Source: Verrucomicrobia subdivision 3 bacterium UBA7542
Lineage (GTDB): Bacteria; Verrucomicrobiota; Verrucomicrobiia; Limisphaerales; UBA11358
DNA: 13,756 nucleotides
Assembly (NCBI GenBank): GCA_002479245.1
Contig: DLMG01000189.1
Span: 1-13,756 of the forward strand
Reading direction: 5' to 3'
Positions 5,689 through 10,894 of this stretch are shown in pieces (within the stretch, counting starts at the first letter, position 1; the number at the start of each line of letters is the position of its first letter). The notes under the pieces were generated by a model. It saw only the letters and a program-made list of their open reading frames with translations, ran no database searches and was not told the origin of the DNA. The position numbers and the translations under genes were made by a program.

Positions 5689-5789
5689 CCTGTTTGGACG
5701 ATTTTGACCCAATAACGGCTTGCCCACGGCCCTGAATTGGACGGGTCCGCTAGCGTGCATATTAACGGCCGTCCGCAACAACAAACAGG
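5689..5789. other. Nested inverted repeats between converging genes (possible terminator region)
   Basis: The outer arms CCTGTTTG (5689-5696) and CAAACAGG (5782-5789) enclose GGACGG (5739-5744) and CCGTCC (5769-5774). The segment fills the 129-base gap between the 30-residue gene and the stop of the convergent PAP2 gene at 5802, where a bidirectional terminator would be expected. The outer loop is long, so the pairing is only suggestive. Confidence 0.3.
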
Positions 5790-5801
5790 GGTGCGACGCA
5801 T

Positions 5802-6452
5802 CTAGATGTTTTTCTCCTGTGAATCAAAACTTCTCCCGACCACGGCTCCGATGACCGAGCCAATAATCGCTCCGGCCACGAAATCCGAGAACCAATGGAT
5901 GGTCATGGAGACGCCGATGCCGACATAGCAGGCGTAGAGAATCGCCACCAAACCCAGCCACCGTTGTTTCGGACAGAGCGTGAACACCGTCACGGCCATG
6001 GCGAAGGCGATGGTGGCATGCGACGACGGCCAGCCCCAGAAGACTCCACCGCGCAGCCAGCCGAAGTGGAAGACATGACTTATGTCCGCGCCGACGCTGT
6101 GCGCAGGATGGACGCGACCCGTAACCGCTTTGTATGCGGAAGAAACCAGCGAGCCGAGGAGCGCAGCCTGACCGACAGCCCAACCGGCCAGAATGGTCCG
6201 GGCATTTCCGATAATGAAGCCGACGATAAGCAGGAACAGTGGCAAGGCGAGCGGCAGCAGCCCGCCAATCCCAACGGCGGGCCACACCCACGAACGAAGC
6301 GCCGGAGTGCGGGTGGCGAGGAAATAGCGCCAGTCGAAGCCGGACATGACGAGAATGAAAGTGAGAACGATGGCAATGATATGCCAGATGAGCCTCCGGC
6401 CCTTGAAGCAGCCAATGAGGTTGCGGGGCACCGTCACCAGAAATTGTTTCAT
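5802..6452 (-). CDS. PAP2-superfamily membrane phosphatase-like protein
   Basis: A 216-residue polytopic membrane protein with PAP2 (type 2 phosphatidic acid phosphatase) motifs. Known members remove phosphate from phosphatidate, undecaprenyl pyrophosphate or similar lipids at the membrane. Motif 1 is K108-x6-H115-P116, where K-x6-R-P is usual. Motif 2 is PSSH (142-145). Motif 3 keeps H186 and D190 (IHWFSD), but the usual Arg six residues before the His is Gly180. So both catalytic His and the Asp are kept while two phosphate-binding Arg are replaced. Hydrophobic helices lie near 22-37, 58-82, 88-105, 147-160, 167-183 and 190-206. The start at 6452 (MKQFLVTVP) is chosen because any longer form would translate the repeat and relic upstream antisense. 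No clear Shine-Dalgarno. It lies downstream of ftsK on the same strand, with a 217-base gap holding repeats. Activity is uncertain. Confidence 0.85.
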   Translation of the reverse strand: MKQFLVTVPRNLIGCFKGRRLIWHIIAIVLTFILVMSGFDWRYFLATRTPALRSWVWPAVGIGGLLPLALPLFLLIVGFIIGNARTILAGWAVGQAALLGSLVSSAYKAVTGRVHPAHSVGADISHVFHFGWLRGGVFWGWPSSHATIAFAMAVTVFTLCPKQRWLGLVAILYACYVGIGVSMTIHWFSDFVAGAIIGSVIGAVVGRSFDSQEKNI

Positions 6453-6488
6453 GTAAAATGGCCCGGCGGGTGGGGCGCGCCAATATAG

Positions 6489-6545
6489 GACGGCCGCATT
6501 GACATGGGAAATGGCGACTGGGTCTGGAAGTATCCGATGAAATAA
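6489..6545 (+). pseudogene. 3' end relic of a paralogue of the 601-residue membrane protein gene
   Basis: In frame, this reads a short tail ending GDWVWKYPMK and TAA at 6543-6545, matching the GDWVWQYPLK end of the gene at 2970-4775. An in-frame TAG at 6486-6488 and no matching sequence upstream show that the rest of the gene is gone. Together with the following repeat it matches 4743-4810 at 61 of 68 bases. Synonymous and conservative changes (Q/K, L/M, TAG/TAA) suggest it came from a related gene copy and not from a very recent duplication of this one. Confidence 0.65.
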
Positions 6546-6631
6546 AAATACAAAACATCCAACGCCCAACATCGAACATCCAACATCCATTTTTTTGCGT
6601 GCGAGCGGCAATTCATTGGATGTTCGATGTT
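6546..6631. repeat. ACATCCAAC repeat with hairpin, copy 2
   Basis: Repeated acatccaac / caacatcgaac units follow the relic. AACATCGAACATCCAA (6568-6583) and TTGGATGTTCGATGTT (6616-6631) are a perfect 16-bp inverted repeat around 32 bases that include a seven-T run. On the minus strand the hairpin lies just after the ftsK stop and is followed by a T-rich stretch, so it may also end ftsK transcription. Confidence 0.75.
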
Positions 6632-6669
6632 TTCTTCACATTGCGCCGTGCCGGAGGCCGGCGCTCCAA

Positions 6670-9342
6670 TCAAACGGCTTCCTGCCCGCCGCCATCCGCG
6701 CCGCCACCATCGAGATCAATCAGGATGTCGCGCGGCTCGGCGCCCTTGCTGGGACCGACGATGCCCCGGCTTTCCAATTCGTCCATGATGCGCGCGGCGC
6801 GGGTGTAGCCGAGGCGCAATCGCCGTTGCATCAACGAGACGCTCGCCTTTTGCTCGCTGCGGATGACTTCAATGCACTGCTGAATCAATTCCTCGTCCTC
6901 GTCTATGCCGGTTTCGTTTCCGAAACTGGCGGCGGGCTGGGAGAGTTGCCGGTGAATTTCCAGGTCGTAGTTCGGTTTGCCCTGCTTGGCGATGAACCCG
7001 ACGATGCTGTTGATTTCCTGGTCGGTGATCAATGCGCCTTGCGCGCGAATCAATTTCGCCGAGCCGGGCGGCAAATAAAGCATGTCGCCTTTGCCGAGCA
7101 ATTTGTCCGCGCCCATCGCGTCGAGAATCGTGCGCGAGTCCACCCGCGACGCGCACTGAAATGCGATGCGCGCGGTGATGTTGGCCTTGATGACGCCGGT
7201 GATGACGTCCACGCTCGGCCGCTGGGTGGCGACGATGCAATGGATGCCGGCGGCGCGCGCCATTTGCGTGATGCGCGCGATGGCCATTTCCACGTCGGCG
7301 GGCGCCACGAGCATCAGGTCCGCCAGCTCGTCAATGATGACGACGATGTAGCTCAACCTTTCGGGAATGACGATGTCCTCCTCGCGCGGCACGACGATTT
7401 CCTCGTCCACCTCGACGGCGAATCCCTCCGCGCCCGGCTCGACTTTTTCCCTTTTGGCGGTGAGCGGCAATTCAGGTTCGGTCTCCGGCAACGGTTTGTT
7501 TTTCTGGCGGGAATTGAACGAGGCGATGTTGCGCACGCCGACGCGCGCGAAAATCTGGTAGCGCTTTTCCATTTCGTTCACGACCCAGCGCAACGCGAGG
7601 ATGACCTTCTTCGGGTCGGTCACGACGGGCACGACGAGGTGCGGCAGCGCGTTGTATTGCTGCAGCTCGACAACCTTGGGATCAATCATCACAAACCGGA
7701 GCTGATCGGGAGAAAATTTGTAGAGCAGCGACGTGATGATGGCGTTGATGCAAACGGATTTGCCGGAACCGGTGCTGCCGGCGATGAGTATGTGCGGCAT
7801 TTCGGACAAATCGGCCACAATCGGATGGCCGTAAACGTCCTTGCCCAGCGCAATGGGAATTTTCGCCTTGGAGTTGCGCCATTCTTCGGACTCGAACAAA
7901 TCGCGCACGATGACCGTCGTCTTGACCGGGTTGGGCACCTCGATGCCGACGGAGCTTTTGCCCGGCACCGGCGCGAGGATGTGGATGCGCTCGGCCTTGA
8001 GCACCGCGGCGATGTTGTTCGACAGCGCGGTGATTTTTTCCAGCTTCACGCCCGGCGCGGGATGCAATTCGTAACGTGTGATGGTCGGGCCTTTGGTGAT
8101 GTCACCGAGCGAAACTTCAATCTCGAACTGCGCGAGCGTCTGTTGCATAAGCCGCGCATTGGCCATCAATTCCTCCTTGGACTCCGTGGGCTTCACGGTC
8201 ATGTCCGGGTGCTGGAGAAAATCCAGCGGCGGCAACTGATAATTGCCAATGATGGGTGTCGCAGCAACGGTGAGCGGCTTCCGTTTTTTCGGCGCGGCCT
8301 TTGGTTTGGCGGCGGGCGGCGGCACGGAACCGTCGGCAATGTGAACCACCGGTTCGGCTGGTTCGCCATCGGGTTTTCCCGCTTCAGCTTTTTCCGCGAC
8401 CGGCGTTTCGGTTTTGGCTTCGCCCGGTTTTTCCACGGCTTCGGATTTTCTGCCGAGAACTTCTTCGGTGGTGGCGGCGGCAGCTTCGCGCGGCGGGGCC
8501 GGCTCTGCCTCTTTGGCGGCTTCGGTCTCTTTGGACGGTTCGGGCAAAGTGGTTTTGCGCGCGCGAGCGGACGCCGGTTTGGCCTGCGGCACGCTCAAAT
8601 CGCGAACAGTCGGCTCCGGCACCGGCTGCATATCCGCGCCCAGACCGGAACGCTGGACTTCCTCCTGCAATTTTCTGGCCTGCTTCTCGAGGTCACGCGC
8701 GCGGCGTTCGAGTGCGGTTTCATCGGCGGATTTGGGTTCGGCGGCGGCGGGTTCTTGTTGAAGGAAACGGCGAATCCATTCGCCGAGTTGAAAATCGGTC
8801 AGGAACAACAGGCTGATGAAGCAAAACGCCAGATACACAATTGTCGCACCCACCGAACCGAGCACCCAGAACCCCCAGTCAAAACCAAACAGCCTGAACT
8901 GGAACAGGGTTTGTCCGACCCAGCCGCCCGCACTTTGGACGTCCACGTTTTCGCGCAACGGTTTGAACAGCCCGTCCATCATGTTCAGCAGGCCGGTCAG
9001 CGAGAGCATGAGCACCAAGCCCCAGATGCCGGACCACAGCCGCCGTTCGCGCAGGTGAGGCCAAAAATTAAACAGATAGCCCAGCCCGAACACCGCGACC
9101 AAAAGCGGGAAAGCATACGCGCCGATTCCGAAAACAAAAAACGACGCATACGCGACCTGTGCGCCGAACGGCCCGATCCAATTATGCACCGGCTTGTTCG
9201 CCGGTATGTGGATGAACGAGAGATCATAGCGGTCGAAGGAAAGCTGAGCGACCAGCAGCGGCAGCGCCACCAACAGCAGCAACGCGACCCCGATGACATC
9301 GTTGAATCCGCGGCTCGAATCCGACGGCGACTTGCGTGACAT
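6670..9342 (-). CDS. ftsK: FtsK/SpoIIIE-family DNA translocase
   Basis: An 890-residue protein with the full FtsK layout. The N-terminal membrane domain has about four helices (near 16-34, 64-90, 105-122, 156-182). A Pro/Ala/Glu-rich linker spans about 197-355. The RecA-like motor spans about 380-800, with Walker A GSTGSGKS (522-529), Walker B IVVIIDELAD (666-675) and the ATQRPSVDVITG block (705-716). The C-terminal winged-helix gamma domain (about 822-875, LMQRRLRLGYTRAARIMDELE) reads polar chromosome sequences. It pumps double-stranded DNA through the closing septum and assists dimer resolution. About 50 residues (610-660, charged and Pro-rich) sit between the IASFN helix and Walker B. The start at 9342 (MSRKSPSDSSRGFND) is preferred; an in-frame extension to 9477 is Arg/Pro-rich and contains the best promoter -10 site. 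No strong Shine-Dalgarno. Confidence 0.95.
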   Translation of the reverse strand: MSRKSPSDSSRGFNDVIGVALLLLVALPLLVAQLSFDRYDLSFIHIPANKPVHNWIGPFGAQVAYASFFVFGIGAYAFPLLVAVFGLGYLFNFWPHLRERRLWSGIWGLVLMLSLTGLLNMMDGLFKPLRENVDVQSAGGWVGQTLFQFRLFGFDWGFWVLGSVGATIVYLAFCFISLLFLTDFQLGEWIRRFLQQEPAAAEPKSADETALERRARDLEKQARKLQEEVQRSGLGADMQPVPEPTVRDLSVPQAKPASARARKTTLPEPSKETEAAKEAEPAPPREAAAATTEEVLGRKSEAVEKPGEAKTETPVAEKAEAGKPDGEPAEPVVHIADGSVPPPAAKPKAAPKKRKPLTVAATPIIGNYQLPPLDFLQHPDMTVKPTESKEELMANARLMQQTLAQFEIEVSLGDITKGPTITRYELHPAPGVKLEKITALSNNIAAVLKAERIHILAPVPGKSSVGIEVPNPVKTTVIVRDLFESEEWRNSKAKIPIALGKDVYGHPIVADLSEMPHILIAGSTGSGKSVCINAIITSLLYKFSPDQLRFVMIDPKVVELQQYNALPHLVVPVVTDPKKVILALRWVVNEMEKRYQIFARVGVRNIASFNSRQKNKPLPETEPELPLTAKREKVEPGAEGFAVEVDEEIVVPREEDIVIPERLSYIVVIIDELADLMLVAPADVEMAIARITQMARAAGIHCIVATQRPSVDVITGVIKANITARIAFQCASRVDSRTILDAMGADKLLGKGDMLYLPPGSAKLIRAQGALITDQEINSIVGFIAKQGKPNYDLEIHRQLSQPAASFGNETGIDEDEELIQQCIEVIRSEQKASVSLMQRRLRLGYTRAARIMDELESRGIVGPSKGAEPRDILIDLDGGGADGGGQEAV

Positions 9343-9439
9343 GGCTGCAGCGTAACAATTCGGCGCGGCGACTTCAAAGCGGGAAATTTGATTTCCGGCA
9401 GCAGCTCGTGGCGATGCGCGCCGGCCAGGACACGGCGGG

Positions 9440-9445
9440 ATTATA
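9440..9445 (-). promoter_or_regulatory. Candidate -10 element for ftsK
   Basis: On the minus strand this is a perfect TATAAT, about 98 bases before the chosen ftsK ATG. The best -35 at a 16-base spacing is GGTTCA, a weak match, so the promoter call rests mainly on the -10. If real, it rules out the longer ftsK reading that starts at 9477. Confidence 0.4.
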
Positions 9446-9506
9446 GTTTTGCCTCTCTTGGTGAACCGCTGCATCAAATCGAAATTAAATGCGTTAAAAA
9501 ATAATG

Positions 9507-9512
9507 TTGACA
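9507..9512 (+). promoter_or_regulatory. Consensus -35 box for the gntR-ABC operon
   Basis: TTGACA is a perfect -35 match in an A/T-rich stretch 47 bases before the GTG start. No single -10 stands out at 16-18 bases, because that stretch is taken up by the operator palindrome at 9521-9549. TGTAAT at 9534-9539 is the best-looking hexamer, but its 21-base spacing is too long. Confidence 0.45.
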
Positions 9513-9520
9513 GATTTGTG

Positions 9521-9549
9521 TTAGTGTACTAGTTGTAATAGTACAGTAA
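9521..9549. promoter_or_regulatory. Probable operator for the GntR/YtrA-type repressor
   Basis: TGTACTA (9525-9531) and TAGTACA (9539-9545) are a perfect inverted repeat around seven bases. Including the flanks (TTAGTGTACTA and TAGTACAGTAA), the arms match at 10 of 11. It sits just downstream of the TTGACA box and 9 bases before the repressor's own start, where a bound dimer would block transcription. GT...AC half-sites with inner TA are typical of GntR-family operators. Binding by this protein is inference. Confidence 0.7.
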
Positions 9550-9558
9550 TAAACAACC

Positions 9559-9960
9559 GTGAGTTTTAACATCACCATCAGCACCGGTTTGAACATGCCG
9601 ATCTACAAACAGATCACGGATCAGGTGTGGCTGGCCTTTGTCACCGGCAAATTGGCGGTGGGGGATCAACTCCCCACCGTTCGCACCCTGGCCGAGGATT
9701 TGGTTGTGAACCCGAATACCGTTGCCCGCGCCTACGCCGATTTGATGCGGGACGGGTTGATCGAATCCCGGGCCGGCCGCGGGGTTTTTATCACCCGCAA
9801 ACGAAAGGTGTTCACGCGCGAGGAAGGCTGGCGGCGGCTGGAGCCGCTGATTGATGCGGCCATCGGTGAGGCGATGACGATGGATTTCACTCATCAGGAA
9901 TTGCGAGAGGCGTTCGAGAAAAAGCTTGGCCAGTGGAAACATGTGAAAGGAGGCAACTGA
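9559..9960 (+). CDS. GntR-family transcriptional regulator, YtrA subfamily
   Basis: A 133-residue regulator of YtrA-subfamily size. Residues 13-80 are the GntR winged helix-turn-helix: PIYKQITDQV, then GDQLPTVRTLAEDLVVNPNTVARAYADLMRDGLIESRAGRGVFI, including the near-invariant LPTVRTLA and NPNTVARAY blocks. Only a short helical dimerisation tail (about 85-128) follows, with no ligand domain, as in YtrA. Members repress adjacent ABC-transporter operons and often their own gene. The GTG at 9559 is chosen because it keeps the SFNITISTGLNMPIY N-terminus; the next ATG (9595) would cut into it. No Shine-Dalgarno is visible, so a leaderless or weakly initiated mRNA is possible. The ABC ATPase gene starts four bases after the stop, and a palindromic operator lies just upstream. 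Confidence 0.93.
   Translation: MSFNITISTGLNMPIYKQITDQVWLAFVTGKLAVGDQLPTVRTLAEDLVVNPNTVARAYADLMRDGLIESRAGRGVFITRKRKVFTREEGWRRLEPLIDAAIGEAMTMDFTHQELREAFEKKLGQWKHVKGGN
9947..9954 (+). promoter_or_regulatory. Shine-Dalgarno for the ABC ATPase gene
   Basis: AAAGGAGG lies inside the end of the gntR gene, ten bases before the ATG at 9965. It sets the ATPase start and supports tight operon coupling. Confidence 0.75.
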
Positions 9961-9964
9961 AGCG

Positions 9965-10894
9965 ATGAATGAGCAACCGGTTATTCGAACCCAAGGTTTG
10001 ACGCGGTATTTTGGCGCCAAGCCGGCCGTTTATGACCTGAACCTGGAGGTGCCGCGCGGGTGTGTGTTTGCGTTTCTGGGCCGGAACGGCTCCGGCAAAA
10101 CCACCACCATCCGGATGTTGCTGGGGTTGCTGCAGCCGACCCGCGGCGAGGGCAGCATCCTGGGTCATGACATCCGCTCCCTGCCGCCGGAAGCCCGGGC
10201 GCGCATCGGCTATCTGACCGAAGAACATCAGCTTTACGACTGGATGAGAGTCAAGGAATGCGGCGGGTTTCAATCGCAGTTTTATCCGCGTTGGAATGAA
10301 AAAATCTTCCGCGGGGTCATCGGGCATTTCAACCTCAAACCAACCGCGCGGGTGAAGGACCTGTCGCGGGGCGAGCGGGCCGGCCTTTGCCTGGGCCTGA
10401 CGCTGGCACCGGAACCCGAGTTGCTGGTCCTGGACGACCCGGCAATGGGATTGGACCCGGTGGCGCACCGGTCGCTGATGGAATCCATGGTTTATCTCAC
10501 CCGCCGGTCGGATCGGACGATTTTTTTCTCCTCGCACCAACTGGCCGACGTCGAGCGCGTGGCTGATTACATTGCCATTCTCGACCGGAGCGTCCTGCGT
10601 ATGTGTTGTTCGCTGGAGACGTTTCGGAACAGCGTGCAACAGGTGCGGCTGCGTTTTCCCGGCCCGCCGCCGCCGCTGCCGGACATACCCGGCCTGCTTC
10701 AGGCCTTTCGCGCCGAGGGCGAACTCCGGCTCACTTGTGTGCACTACGGCGCGACAACTGAAAAGGCGCTGCGCGCGCTGGCGCCGGCACAGATGGAAAT
10801 GGTGCCCCTCAGCCTGGAGGATGCGTTCATCAGCTACCTGGGCGAGCGGGGCGAGAAATCATTCATCCTGTCGGAAACGGAGGCCCAACCATGA
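9965..10894 (+). CDS. ABC transporter ATP-binding protein (YtrB-like)
   Basis: A 309-residue cytoplasmic ATPase that would power the membrane protein encoded next. Walker A is GRNGSGKTT (39-47). The Q-loop region is GYLTEEHQLYDWM (82-94), with Glu-Glu where Gln is usual. The signature is LSRGER (133-138) in place of LSGGQ. Walker B is LLVLDDPAMGLDP (153-165), with Asp158 at the position of the usual catalytic Glu. The H-loop is SSHQLAD (189-195). The C-terminal 90 residues are an accessory domain, including a Pro-rich strand (FPGPPPPLPDIPG). Its place after a YtrA-type regulator and before an ABC-2-like permease points to an exporter or lipid/peptide-handling transporter. The substrate cannot be read from sequence. 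The stop overlaps the next start as ATGA (10891-10894). Confidence 0.93.
   Translation: MNEQPVIRTQGLTRYFGAKPAVYDLNLEVPRGCVFAFLGRNGSGKTTTIRMLLGLLQPTRGEGSILGHDIRSLPPEARARIGYLTEEHQLYDWMRVKECGGFQSQFYPRWNEKIFRGVIGHFNLKPTARVKDLSRGERAGLCLGLTLAPEPELLVLDDPAMGLDPVAHRSLMESMVYLTRRSDRTIFFSSHQLADVERVADYIAILDRSVLRMCCSLETFRNSVQQVRLRFPGPPPPLPDIPGLLQAFRAEGELRLTCVHYGATTEKALRALAPAQMEMVPLSLEDAFISYLGERGEKSFILSETEAQP
10879..10883 (+). promoter_or_regulatory. Shine-Dalgarno for the permease gene
   Basis: GGAGG lies seven bases before the ATG at 10891, inside the end of the ATPase gene. Confidence 0.65.

Noticed and set aside
6453..6611. Longer PAP2 start at 6611 adding 53 residues.
   Set aside because: The added residues translate the antisense of the ACATCCAAC repeat and the gene relic.
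6595..9339. A 914-codon open frame on the plus strand, antisense to ftsK.
   Set aside because: It mirrors the ftsK frame codon for codon in opposite phase. Its product is Arg/His/Asp/Phe-rich low-complexity sequence with no motif. Long antisense frames are expected opposite G+C-rich genes lacking certain codons, and ftsK is unmistakable on the other strand.
6670..9342. Considered whether the ftsK-like gene could be a plasmid or conjugation translocase (TraB/FtsK-like of mobile elements).
   Set aside because: It has the four-helix membrane domain, long linker and gamma winged helix of the chromosomal housekeeping form, and sits near pgsA and rodZ with no mobile-element genes.
9343..9477. Longer ftsK start at 9477 adding 45 residues.
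   Set aside because: The extension is Arg/Pro/Ala-rich, unlike FtsK N-termini, and contains the TATAAT-like -10; MSRKSPSDSSRG at 9342 fits better.
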